Shown in pieces: positions 37,501-48,542 of a stretch of DNA of 64,000 nucleotides. Positions within the stretch are counted from its first letter, which is position 1, and every line of letters begins with the position of its first letter. A model generated the notes under the pieces. The model had not been told where the DNA came from. It saw only the letters and a program-made list of their open reading frames with translations, and did not search any database. Origin of the DNA: Phytoseiulus persimilis (Eukaryota; Arthropoda; Arachnida; Mesostigmata; Phytoseiidae); assembly GCA_037576195.1 (NCBI GenBank), contig CM075101.1:39060001-39124000 (forward strand), written 5' to 3'. The position numbers and the translations under genes were made by a program.

Positions 37501-39860
37501 GTTGTCGAAATTGTCTGTCCGATTTTGGGCGTCGCCTCTTGTCTCTCTTCATGGATGGAAGGATATCGGCTCTCAGTGAAGCTCGCTCTTTCCCCACGGT
37601 CGTCATGATACGCATAACCTACCTACGGGAGTAATAATTCAAATCGACTTTGATCCAACTCCGAATCAGGCTCGAGCCTCGAGCGCTGACGATGGGAATC
37701 ACGACAGATCTCGGGTTCCGACCCGACCCTGCTCATACTCGACGCGAGTTGACGCAACCGAAGGGCTGAAAACGTTCACGGCGCTGTTTCCAGGGCGGAG
37801 AAGTGACAAAAACGGCGCGGCGGACATCATTCCGCTCGAGAATCGGGAGGAACTCGGCGAGCCTTGCTTAATTCCCGCAAGGCTCAAGTGCGGGGGCCTT
37901 CCCTAACCAGATGCTCCCGCCGCTGGTTAGGGCGCAGCCGATGATAACTTCGAGCTCGTCGAGTTATAATGAGTCTTAATCGAGTCACTGCTGCTGCAAT
38001 ATGAAGGCCCGTCTGATGTTAATCTCCTAGTTGGTTTTTATAAAGCGTTATAAAGTCCTCGGAGCGCGCCGGTTCCTCACTGTCCGCGGTAGGAGCCGCC
38101 ATAAACTTTGGTCTGATGTCTTTTTCAAAAGCCACGCAGTGGAGACGCAGCTAGTCCACGCAGTCAGTCGGGAATCAGCCGCGCGGTGCTACGGCCAGTA
38201 GGTGTAAAAGGCCCATTTGCAGCCCAACAGCACTAACACCATGACCAGCACACACCAGCAGCGACGACTGAGGAGTCAGTCGAGGAGAAGGAGGAGCCCA
38301 GCACGGCGGCGGCGACAACGACGACAGCGAGGTCCAGAGCCGGAGTCCGTTTAAATTTAGAGCCCTGCCCGGACATAAATTACTTCGTTTCCGTTCCGCG
38401 TTCTCGCCCAGCAATCCCTATCCTTATGTCTCCTGCGATATAAAAATCTTCCAAGGCCCCAAAGTGTAGCAGCAAATATCGCGGGCAGAAGGCTTCGCTC
38501 TCTTCTGGCTTCGCTGCTGACCCCCTCCCCTCCGCCGCCCCCTCGTCCCCTTCCAGACTCGACCCGATCTACCGCATGCCAGCACCTCTCCTCATTCCCC
38601 GGCCGCCTACTCTGCGCCCCGGGCCGAGCAATCGACGGAAAGAAAACCGCACGGTGGGAACGCTCGCCGATCAAATTAGAACTGACAGCCAGATCTGTCT
38701 TTATTTCTTGACGAGAGAGCGTGTTGCTCGCTCAGCTCGCCTTGATACAGCAGCTCCTCCGCAGCCGCTCCAACCACCACCGTGGCCGCTGCCGTGTGTA
38801 TCGACGAAAAGACGAAGGCTTTGTCTTACGGAACATATTGGGTAGTGATCTTCGATAAGCTAATGGACGAACGAGCCGAACAATACACAGAGTCAGTCAG
38901 GACCGTGAGTCGACCGACCGACCGACCAGTCATCCATCCGTCCGTCCGCCGCGCACCGCACTCGGGTACGGAACAGCTAACCAAGAAGAAAGTGCTTTGT
39001 CGAAACTCTTTTCAGCCAGGTTTGTTCAAAACCGATGAATCCCTCTAGATCTCTCCATTCAAGAGTGGGTTTTTCTTATTTTCAATGAGCCGCCGAAGAA
39101 TAGTTGTCTTTGAAGGGGAAAAAAGATTCTCCCGCGCGCGCTCCCTCGTTCGCGTTCCCGCTCGCACTAAAGAAACATCACGAACGTTTTTTGTTCTGCC
39201 GGCACGAGCTGCGAGAGACAAAACACGCCGGGTAAATCCGACTTCTAACACTGTGTCTTTTCACGCGCTCTTGGCAGTTGTCGTGAAGCTCGTTCTTCCG
39301 AACTCCATACTCCCCATGGCCTCTCCTCCACGCGGTCCCGATTGAAACAAAACTCGAGTCCGAAGGTCTCGACTGGATTGTCCAGAAAACAGAGCCGAGT
39401 GCGGATCGGAATTCCCAGCTCCCAGAAATCCGTTTGCGCAGCAAAAAAGCTCTTCAGAATCGGTCATAGATTTGACGCGGGAATCATCCCATCGCGGAAC
39501 TCGGGGTCTCCGGTTACGTGCGATCTGACGATTGTTCCACATTCCTCCCGGAGATTCTGGAAACTCTGCCTGCTTCTCTGTCTCGTCGAGTAAGTCTGCT
39601 CGTACCGATTCCCTGTTTCGTCTCGTCTGATGCTAAATGTATTACAGCATAAAATCATTACCGCACCTCGGCCTCAAACCTCACCGAGTCGGTCGAGGGG
39701 GAGATAGACCGCAACAAGACATCCATAAGGGTGAGCAAGTGAGCGAAAGCAGGGAGAGAGCGAGACGAGAGACCGCACGACCAACTGAGCGATCGAGGGT
39801 GGTTCTGAGGGAAAAGAGCCTCGAACGAAGTGAGGGGAGGCGTCCGAGTGAGAGTGAATT
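34520..39860. other. No confidently supported gene
   Basis: Long overlapping open frames on both strands without recognisable domains. A poly-C tract (11 C) is at 36349-36359 and CCGA/CCGT-type tetranucleotide repeats at about 38912-38955. Individual frames may be exons but none has a joining exon that I could verify. Confidence 0.3.
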
Positions 39861-39862
39861 CA

Positions 39863-40087
39863 ATGCACTCAACAAAAGGCTGCCTAGATGCGGATCTCGA
39901 GCCCTTGGAACGCCAGCGAATCGTACCGTCGCAGGAGTCCGACCGAGGAGCTTCTTTCTCAACTCGCATCTCACAGAACGTTTCCTTGTTTCGGTCCAAC
40001 TCACGGAAAATTCGAGGCCCTCGTCGGATCGAGAACGCTGTGTCGCTCGAACGGTCGCAGCCAGAAGTCTCCGAATGCGGCCCTTGA
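39863..40087 (+). CDS. Hypothetical protein or exon, 74 aa
   Basis: ATG at 39863 to TGA at 40087, with MHSTKGCLDADLEPLERQRI at the start and a Ser/Arg-rich second half; codon use is coding-like. Two other frames and the minus strand are open across the same stretch, so this is a preference, not a proof. Confidence 0.3.
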   Translation: MHSTKGCLDADLEPLERQRIVPSQESDRGASFSTRISQNVSLFRSNSRKIRGPRRIENAVSLERSQPEVSECGP

Positions 40088-40697
40088 CCGCTGATCGAAA
40101 TGACGAAGTTTTCTTCTCAAAACGGAGAGCTCGCACGCGGAATCGGAAAGTGGCCGCGGAGGCGTCTTAATGGAAAACTGGTTCGGCCCCGCCACAAAAG
40201 CGGGGGGCGGGGCTTGTTTCATCAAGAAAACCTCTTTTTCTTCGTCCATGTAGAACTGATTAGATTTGAAATGGATGAATGTGAGCTGTCTGTACCGCAT
40301 GTCAGGAGTTTCATCAAGGCGTCACCGTTACCAGTCGGTTAACTGGCTCGCGGCCTCTATGATCACTTCGCCGCGACAGCCGCGGCTCAAACGGACGAGA
40401 ATTTGTTGAAATGTCTGCTTAAATGGTTAACTTGTTAGCCGACTCCAGACTGACATCCACAGACTCGTGGCGCGGGTCCTCGCTCGCCCACACCGGCTGC
40501 AACGCATTCAGATGTGAGATTAACGCTGAACGATTTGTTCCATTAACAAACGTCACACTCTTGAAGACTCCATCACGAGGGAGTCGTCGCTGAAGCGCCA
40601 AATTGAATATTTCGCCGGAACGGACTCGAACGAGATTACGGGACCAGAAACTCATTCGTGTGCGAAATCAAGGAGAGTCCCTTCGCCCTCGCGCGGA

Positions 40698-41078
40698 ATG
40701 TCTCACGCACTCGCTCCGAAACTGCGTATCAAGAGCTTTCTACGAGGGCTGTGTCTACGGAACAGCGGCAATTTGCGAACATATCCACCGAACGAGTCTG
40801 ATTCGGTGCGCCGCTACTCGGGCTCCGGACAGGGAATCCAGGAGCAACTCCTCGATGAGCTGCGACCCGAACCTTCGCCGGAGTCTTTTCGTGGCGGGAT
40901 CCGGAGGAATCCATGCGTTCCGCGGAGGAACCGTTCAGGGCGAACCGAGCGAGGGAGTGGAAGCCCACCGACAAAGGACAACGGGACCGAGGCCGGGGTT
41001 CGGAAATCGCGGTGGGGTGGCTCACGGGGGAAGGTGGAGGACGGGAACGCGTCTGAAAGGGTCCACACCATCAGTTAA
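40698..41078 (+). CDS. Hypothetical hydrophilic protein, 126 aa
   Basis: ATG at 40698 to TAA at 41078, no intron needed. Begins MSHALAPKLRIKSFLRGLCL, then an acidic part (GIQEQLLDELRPEPSPESF) and an Arg/Gly/Ser-rich C-terminus, likely disordered. No domain recognised. A longer frame (40603-41097) overlaps but looks less natural. Confidence 0.35.
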   Translation: MSHALAPKLRIKSFLRGLCLRNSGNLRTYPPNESDSVRRYSGSGQGIQEQLLDELRPEPSPESFRGGIRRNPCVPRRNRSGRTERGSGSPPTKDNGTEAGVRKSRWGGSRGKVEDGNASERVHTIS

Positions 41079-41343
41079 AGTGGTTTCATTATGGTGAACG
41101 TATGCTGAACGTAGGCGTCATAAAAGTTTAATGTCGCCACTGGGCGCGGTGAGCGGCTGCGACTGTGTTGCACCACCAGCGGAATTTCAAACATTCGCTG
41201 ATGCTTTGCGGTTTTAACCTCGACAGCGAACTGGCCAGCCGGCGGTCAGCGTCTGTTGCGGCCACGCTCTTGCCAACGCACCCCTGAACTCGTCGGCCGG
41301 CCGGCCGGCTTGCTCCTCTGATTCCGAGCCACACAAGCGCGAG

Positions 41344-41712
41344 ATGTCACACAGTTCACTTTTGTCCAACTCATCGAAATTCCTCGTGAACTCGAAAGAT
41401 GTCGAATTAATCCCACGCCATCTGCAACGACTGCTCCACAGACGGTGGACCGGACAGAGCGTTTCGACGAGGGCGAGAGGGACTCGGAGTAGCGCATCTG
41501 TTGAGAGACTGAAAAAGAGGCAGCGGATCGAGGGAAAGTCTACTCGAGAAGAGGGTTTTTATGTTTTGCGGCTTGTGGTCGACTCGAGGAGGAAAACATC
41601 CCCGATGCACTCGAACGCCCCTGCTTCCGATAGTTTCCGCAGCCGAATTAGACACGATTCGAAAGGAAGGCTGAAATCCGCGAGGCGAATGAGCGAACGA
41701 GGAAGGGGATAG
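41344..41712 (+). CDS. Hypothetical basic protein, 122 aa
   Basis: ATG at 41344 to TAG at 41712. N-terminal part (SSLLSNSSKFLVNSKDVELI) is natural-looking; the rest is Arg/Ser/Lys-rich. Lies 185 nt upstream of the next candidate gene on the same strand. No domain recognised. Confidence 0.25.
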   Translation: MSHSSLLSNSSKFLVNSKDVELIPRHLQRLLHRRWTGQSVSTRARGTRSSASVERLKKRQRIEGKSTREEGFYVLRLVVDSRRKTSPMHSNAPASDSFRSRIRHDSKGRLKSARRMSERGRG

Positions 41713-41897
41713 CGTCAATATCGAAAAAGCTCGACGAGAAGGGATCGAACCGGAAACGGTAGGAGTAGTAGAAGTAGACGACAAGAGGAAAAGATGAGAT
41801 CTTTTGAATTCGGAGGCTCGCGCGCTGCCCCGCTTACGCCTCTCATTGACTGCTTTAGGCCATCTCGGTAATACGATGAATGGAAAGTTGAATAGCA

Positions 41898-42811
41898 ATG
41901 AACTCGTCCTCCTCGGCCGCTCCTTCACCCCTTCCCGCCTTTCATTCGCCTCCTCAAGGAGAACTAGAGGGAGCATCTGAGAGAACTATGCCCGTTGTCA
42001 CCGCACACAGACAGCGAACTAAAAATAATGGGACTCCTTTCTGGGAGGGTGAAGAGAGGAAAAACCCGTCGAAAAGATCGGAATTCGGGCGGATGAGCTC
42101 TCTAATAACACTCGTCCCATATCGATCCGCGTAAGTCCTCTCGAGCAGCGTCGTTGATTTGAGCGCCCAACGCCGGCTAGACTCCCCCACCGAGAGCCGT
42201 CTGATTTTCGGCCCAACGACTCCAATTTTTGGAAACCTTCCGACCCAGATTATTCGACGATGGAAAAAAAGTGAGGAAAACATCCAAGCTATCCACAGAG
42301 ACGACAACCCATCGGAGTCACCACTCCCGGAGACAATGGGAGACACGTGGTGCAGAAAATTCCGCGGATCTATTCCGCGAGGTGACGAGCCACCCTCGTC
42401 AGAGGGAGAACCGGGAGGCGGTAGTGGACACTCGAGGACCCGGCGAAGCGCTAAATTTATTCAATTCGATTTTGAAGTATTTGACGAATCGAACAAAAAG
42501 GACGGACCGCTGCCGTCGCGAGACATCCGCGGCGACAACGATGAGGAGGAGGAACATGAGTGAGGCGATCCTCGGCCTGCGGAGGAAGTTTAACTTCGTT
42601 ACACAAACGAACCTCGTCGTCGCCTACCGGCAGGCCAATCGACGAGAACGGAGCCGACCGAAGTACCCTGCGCTGTCAGAAGGCTCTGGAAGACGGCCTA
42701 TGCCGTTTCCGCCCAGGTCCCGTGAGGAGTTCCCTTGACCTGTTTCGCCAAAGGAGGCGCACCGAGCGATTCGACTTTAGGGATCCGATACCAGCGACAG
42801 GGATTGTGTGA
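41898..42811 (+). CDS. Four-exon hypothetical protein, 234 aa, acidic middle
   Basis: ATG at 41898. Exons 41898-42130, 42181-42270, 42356-42559 and 42634-42811, with introns of 50, 85 and 74 nt. Donors GTAAGT, GTGAGG and GTGAGG, acceptors GGCTAG, GTGCAG and CCGGCAG; every junction is phase 2, leaving one open frame to TGA. Exon 1 is Ser/Pro-rich; exon 3 has FIQFDFEVFDESNKKDG followed by an acidic run DNDEEEEHE; exon 4 ends RTERFDFRDPIPATGIV. Likely a mostly disordered regulatory protein; no family recognised. A reading with intron 2 retained in another frame and a frame starting MSEAIL at 42555 are alternatives. Confidence 0.5.
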
Positions 42812-43090
42812 TCACGAAACTGAGCAGTGGAGCGCTTACAACTTGAACTATGTTTATCTCCCACCCATGGGATCACACTGAACGAACCCCGGCTCGGAAC
42901 ATGTAGCTCTGAACGGCCTCACTCGAAGTGGCAAAAAGTTTTCCTATTGCTTCTCGTGATGCCATTGCAGTTGCGGTTGTTGTTAATCAATTATTATGTC
43001 AAACCGCCCACAAGCGACGTGCATATGGATTGCGAGGGAAGCACACCCAAATTGAGGCCTGGTTTTGAGTCTGTTTCACTCGGGCATGGG

Positions 43091-43120
43091 GTCGGTCGGT
43101 CGGTCGCCCGCCCGCCCGCC
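43091..43120. repeat. GTCG then CCCG tetranucleotide repeats
   Basis: Four GTCG units run directly into CCCG units, seen directly. Confidence 0.9.
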
Positions 43121-43189
43121 AGTCCGCTGAAGTAACTACCCTAACCCGAACTCTTGGAACATAATTGAACAAAAACTCCCTCCGCAGAA

Positions 43190-43735
43190 ATGCACTGCCA
43201 AGGGCGCTTTGGCAGCTCCGAGGCGCGGAGCCCGAGCTCCCCTACGGACCCGTCCCCTATTTTCCGGCTTCCTACTCGGATTTCGCTTTGCCCGACATTC
43301 CGTGACCGTGGCCAAAACCCGCCCGGAGTCTCGAAGCCGAGGAACACCCGATTCCACGGCGACCTGTCTCGATTCTCGCCGAGCGGATCGGCAACGATCG
43401 TGGTAGACAATGTGAGCAGCACCCTAAGAGCAGAAGCCTGGGTCGAAATGAATAAATGTTCTTTTGGCATTCTATGTTCTCCGCCCCCACTTTCTATTTC
43501 GCGATATCAGACGAGCATCGAAGAGTCGTTTCGGGGGGTAAACGGGTGCCAGCGACGAGGGCATTTAGCCAACTGTCTCGGGGTTAGCACCCCTGATTGC
43601 TGTTCGTCCCGGGGGCTCGAGGTGTTCCAGCCGCGAACGCGACCCGAAAACGTGCCGGGCTCTCGCATGATCATCGCACGGCTGCTCGAGCCGGTCGGTA
43701 CTGATTACGGAGTCGCTGGAAGTGTGATGTCCTGA
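43190..43735 (+). CDS. Hypothetical protein, 181 aa, single open frame
   Basis: ATG at 43190 to TGA at 43735 with no intron required. N-terminal third is Ser/Pro/Arg-rich; the middle (SATIVVDNVSSTLRAEAWVE) is well coded; a Cys-containing region follows (GVNGCQRRGHLANC). No domain recognised, though the spacing of Cys and His there could bind metal. Opposite-strand frames of similar length exist. Confidence 0.35.
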   Translation: MHCQGRFGSSEARSPSSPTDPSPIFRLPTRISLCPTFRDRGQNPPGVSKPRNTRFHGDLSRFSPSGSATIVVDNVSSTLRAEAWVEMNKCSFGILCSPPPLSISRYQTSIEESFRGVNGCQRRGHLANCLGVSTPDCCSSRGLEVFQPRTRPENVPGSRMIIARLLEPVGTDYGVAGSVMS

Positions 43736-44127
43736 AACGAAGCCCATCGCACCACAGAACGCTGCACAGAACTGATCAGGAAGCCAAAATATTATTATTA
43801 TCATCTCTCGCCGCCGACAAACTCATTCTCGTCAAACCTCTTTTAGGTGAAGCCAAATTGCACGAATTCGACACCAGTGGCAAAATTTCCGCGCGCACAC
43901 ACACACACTCACATATCTCCCACTGCTCGTCGTCATCCTCGCCAAAGCCTAGGGGTTGAGGTAGGTTGCGAGTGGGGGGTAACGAGCGTGGCGGAACTGT
44001 CTGAGTTCAGGCTGGGATCGGGTCGTTTGCGACAGGAACAGTCGCACTGAGATTTCAGACAGACAGGAACGACAAAGCTACTCTACCCGATTAGCTGTTC
44101 AAGTGACGGCGTCAGCGCTGCTGGTCG

Positions 44128-44378
44128 ATGGACCCCGCGTCGCTGTTTGTGAGCACGACGGCGCCGTTCTTCCAGCTCCACCGAGTCAAGTCATCGCTTC
44201 CAGGCCGGGAGAAATGGCTGCGATGCGTTCGGGCCTTTCGGGAGAGAGAAAATATGTCGTATGCGAAATACATTCACCAAATGAGTGCCGCGCTCGAGAA
44301 ATCAGTCGGTCGCTTGGCTCGCCGAGGCAGTCGGAAGCCGTTCCGACTCGAATTGAAAACGACGCGAGCTTATCTGAG
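44128..44378 (+). CDS. Hypothetical first coding exon
   Basis: ATG at 44128, 83 codons plus two bases, ending CTG AG|GTGATC. Contains FFQLHRVKSSLPGREKWLRC and SYAKYIHQMSAALEKSVGRL; strong coding codon use. The continuing exon was not found: the nearest AG (GCTGGCAG, about 44423) leads to a stop. No family recognised. Confidence 0.4.
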
Positions 44379-44751
44379 GTGATCGAGCGACGCTGTCTCA
44401 ACTTCTAATCTGGCTGCTGGCAGGTAGGCGCTTCGTATTTTCGCCTTTCGGTTCGCGTGCCCGCCCGCCCGCTCGTTCGCCCGCCTGCCAGCAAGGCAAA
44501 GCGCACTTTTCCACGTCAGTCTCATTCCCCATTACTCGCGCGCAAATTCCCATTTCTCCTGTCGTCACAGAAGAGTCACTCTCGCACGAGGTGAAGACTG
44601 CCTCTCAACAAATGAACCGTCAAACGCGTTCTTTCCGGACTCTTGCTCCTCGCGGGAGCTCCGCGTATTCGCGCCTCGTTTCCGCCAGACAACGTTCGGA
44701 AGGCGAACTTCTGCAGCAGCTACTCACCGCCCGGCCGGTGGGTGGAGAGTA

Positions 44752-44774
44752 GGGGGGGGGGGGGGGGGGGGGGG
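44752..44774 (+). repeat. Poly-G tract, 23 G
   Basis: Longest homopolymer in the window, seen directly. Confidence 0.97.
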
Positions 44775-44950
44775 AGCGAACGTCTCTGCAGAACCTTCGC
44801 GGCGTCAACTCTTCCATCAGAGCTGTCTTAAGCCCGAACAGTGGTCCATTATTAGCGGATAAACGAGGCGGAGACTAGTTGAGCTTGCAGCACCTCTGAG
44901 CCAGATATGTATGTCTATGTAAGGCCTGGATGTCGTCCTGTGTCTGTCTG

Positions 44951-44970
44951 ACCGACCGACCGACCGACCG
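44951..44970. repeat. (ACCG)5 tetranucleotide repeat
   Basis: Five uninterrupted ACCG units seen directly. Confidence 0.95.
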
Positions 44971-45388
44971 CATGTTCCTTGCTGTATGTATGCAACCGTT
45001 AATCACCATCGGACCATAATCCTTGAGAAATGTCGCCACCACCGCTCGCCGCGCCATCCCTACCGGCGTCTCATAAAGCGCAGCTCGAGAGCGTCAGGAG
45101 GCTGAGATGGCCAGTTAGCGAAGCACTCCCGAGACGCTGCGCCCTGACGAGGAAGAATAAATAGAGCAAGGTGTTGTGGCTCTTTTTCCATAAAGCTCTT
45201 TCGCGTGCCGTCTCGTCCGTCCCAAGATAAGACGCGCGACTCCGTCTTCGCCGCCGCCACCACAGCTGCTGTCAAGACAATCATCGTATTTTACTCCGTT
45301 TTAATAGCGACACGAGTTTATAGGCCGGTTTACACTGAGCGAGCTGTCGAGGGAGCTCGCCTGGGGCTCCGACAGTAAAGAAGATATA

Positions 45389-45518
45389 ATGGCCCACAAA
45401 GATGACGATAAGACACCGAAGATTCTAATGCTGGGACCACAAGATGATCTCTGTCCTACTCTACTCCGTCTCACATCGTTACAACTGCCGGCTCTGAAGC
45501 GCCCACTCCGAATCATAG
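45389..45518 (+). CDS. Hypothetical first coding exon
   Basis: ATG at 45389: MAHKDDDKTPKILMLGPQDD, then a Leu-rich basic stretch. A possible donor ATAG|GTGCCA lies near 45518; the frame otherwise stays open to 45625. Natural N-terminus, but nothing recognised and no downstream exon confirmed. Confidence 0.3.
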
Positions 45519-46292
45519 GTGCCAAACGGCAGGTGGTTGCTCTGACCAACCCGGCGAGACGCGAGTCGCCCAGATCAGGCCTTCGCGATAACAATCCCGC
45601 TCGAGAGCCCGCGTTGAAACGTTGATACTCACACGCGGATCGCGCCGAAACTGAACCTCGGCGCCAGGATCGATCGTGTCGCCCACTTTCGCCTCCAATC
45701 CGGACTCGGATACGCCGCCAATTCAAAACAATCCAGCACTTTCTGCCCTCCTCGGATCCAGGTAGCGCTCCCCCAAAAATCTCGTTCGGAAACGACGTTT
45801 CTCGATGAGCGTGCTGGCAGCAGGTGCGATTCCAGTCTCGAGTTCCCCCGCTTGAAGTGCAGGCTCTATATTGCTCTGAAATGGCTGTTGCTACCTCTGT
45901 TTACTTATAGGTCTTGTAGGAAATGGTTTTGCGACAGGGCGATGGTTGCCGCCGCCGCCGCCGCAGAACGGTATCGCTGTCGAGGCTCGACTCGTTCGGA
46001 CGGGCTGTGGAGGGAGCTGATTGCGAAAGCAGGGGAGGAGCTGGCTGGGCTACCTGGAGCTGGCTCACCGGACAGCCAGCAGACGGGCCAACAAGCCTCG
46101 GAACGGAACAGGCACGAGAGCAGGCGTCGCAGCTCCCTCCGTCCTGTAGGTCGCCTCGGTGGGCAATAGATCCCGATATCGACGAGCAAATGGTCGTGAG
46201 GCTGTGTTTCAGTTGGTCTGTCGTATTTACGGCAGCAGTCAGTCTGGATGTCGCCCTGGGGAGCCGTGTTTTGGGAAGGAAATAAGGGAGCA

Positions 46293-46526
46293 ATGTCATC
46301 TGTCACCGCGAAGACACAAACCGATATTCGTTCGCTCGTCGATGCGCCATTTGATACCGATCGCAGTGATCCCGCCGTTACCACCAGATCTCAAGGTTTC
46401 GGCCTTTTCGGGAACCTCTGGCGAGGAACTTTCCACTGGGTGAGGTTCGGGAGACTGGTCGGCACGCGAATCGAGTTTCCCCCAAACCAAGCTAAGAAAT
46501 ACGAGCGGAGCCTCGATCTGGCGTAG
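46293..46526 (+). CDS. Hypothetical small protein, 77 aa
   Basis: ATG at 46293 to TAG at 46526. Contains an acidic stretch (DAPFDTDRSDPAV) and an aromatic motif (GFGLFGNLWRGTFHWVRFG). A donor-like TGG|GTGAGG at about 46440 could end an exon after HW. No domain recognised. Confidence 0.4.
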   Translation: MSSVTAKTQTDIRSLVDAPFDTDRSDPAVTTRSQGFGLFGNLWRGTFHWVRFGRLVGTRIEFPPNQAKKYERSLDLA

Positions 46527-48298
46527 GCTGAGTCACATTCGGTTGTTGCCAATTCGACAATGTCATCACTTTCGCTGAGGGCAATTTTCTGCCATTGAGA
46601 GTTTCCCATTCAATCAACACCCCGACCACGACGGTCGGTCGTCGCTAGCCGGGCGCCAACTCAATAGAGAAGAACACGTAACGAGCAAGAGCAAAGATCA
46701 ATGCCGTTGCATCGGCCGCAATCGGAGGAAAGGACAAAACCTCAAATGGATGCGTACGACGAGGTCATTTACATCGCTCCCTTCGCGGCCGCTTTCAGCG
46801 GCACTCTCTCTTTCCTCAACATATTCGCTTCGTCCGCGAACCCGAAACTCTGACGTGGCCCCCAAACTCCGAGCACAAAAAGTTGCCTGAATGATTAAGC
46901 CGGTCGCTTTGGCGGGCCGGCGTAACCGCAGGTTGGTTTAGCGGGCTGACTTCACAAAGTGTGACAAACGGCTTTCGGGGCCGCATTAGCGGAATGAAAT
47001 CGGGCGTTTGCATACGTCTGGGGATTTAGGCGCTAACTGGTCGAAACGAATTCTGGGATTTCCGCCCCGGGGCCACATTTTCCACAACCGCCGAGTGAAC
47101 TGAGCAAAAGAGCATGAATAGAGCTCGACCTGATGAACCTCGAAGGGCACCTCCGGCGCTGCCGTCCGGCTCAATGCGCTTTGCGGCTGTTTCGGCTCCG
47201 CTGATCGACTCCAGGCGCCGTCCTGCGCCGAGTTATTCTCCGAATCAGCCGCGAGGAATCTTCATTCGGGAGACTCGACGTCGCGAGCTCGAACGGAAGC
47301 ACCCGAAACAACAGGCAACGAACGTCCATGCCTGACTCTCCCACTCCTGACCGGCGACGTTGGCAAACCTACGAAGGATCGTCGGAAGGAGTCGGTTGGC
47401 AAGCTGGCTGACTGGACGGCTCTCGTATCGTATGGTCGATGGCTTCTTGGCGAGTGCAATCCGACCTCACTGACCGCGCCTTCGGATGGACTCTTTGTCT
47501 CTGACCGGAAAGGCTGTCAGAGCTGCAGCAATTTCACTTCCGGTAATGTGTTGCTTGCGGGGGCCTGGTAATTGTGTGCCATTCAGGAGCACCGCGAGAG
47601 GGCCGCGACGGACAGCCGGTTGGCCAGCCGTCCAGTCACTCGTTGCTGTCCAACTCCTCTTGAAACAAATCTCAAACACTGACCACAGCGGATCGGGTTA
47701 CAGCACATTTTTCACGCGCCAGCGAACTTCGAGCCGAATAGAGTGGCGCTGCGGCTCGAGGGACGGGAGGAAGAGGCTTTCATAACCTCAGATGGTCAAG
47801 TTCGGATCATGGGGAGGAGGGGGACGAGGGAGACGACGCGGCGGCGGTGGTGATCAGTCCTTCAGTCCTAATAGGACCCCGCACGATGCATTAGGGACAG
47901 ATCAGCGAAATCAGGAGATGCTTAGAGCCTCTCTAGCCCCGTGCTCGTTTTGCATACCCTCACTGGTTGTGGAATCATTCGAAGTTTTATCTTGTCGTCG
48001 TCGTCTATCCCTCTACCTTGTCCCCACCGACCTCGCGCTCCTGCGGCGGCAGTTGTCGTCGTCGTTTCCTTTCGAAGAGTTTTCAGTAATCCTTTGTGCG
48101 AGCCGAAATTCGTAGGTGGACAGATCTATCTCCGAAAGCGGAAATGCACTCTATGAAACTCATGCGGCGGAAGTTCGGGGGAGTGAGCTGGCGAACGAGA
48201 GACTGACTGACCACTGCTTCCGGGGAGACAGGACACCGAGGATTACCCCTCCATCTCGTCGTCATCGTCCAGTTTCAATCCCCGTGGTTGCCTGCAGA

Positions 48299-48542
48299 CG
48301 CTGTCCTGGCGTCGGTTTGGCAGATCAGCGACGCAATCTTGTGGAGGATATTCATCGCGATTCGTTTCGACCCGACCGAGAATCCCACCCTCGGAGGAGT
48401 CGTTAGCTACCGAAGGCAGGATTTGGCTCTCGGTCCCACGGAAAATCGGAAAAAGCGATCTTCTCGCATCTCCGTCAGCTCTTTCCATGAAATCGCGGCG
48501 GTAGCATCCGTAAGGAAGGAGAATCCCACCGTTGGATTGTGA
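48299..48542 (+). CDS. Hypothetical terminal exon
   Basis: Follows a good acceptor (GTGGTTGCCTGCAG). Open to TGA at 48542 with coding-type codons: LASVWQISDAILWRIFIAIR is hydrophobic and could be a membrane or buried helix, followed by a basic segment ENRKKRSSRISVSSF. No ATG at the start, so an upstream exon is implied but not found. Confidence 0.35.
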
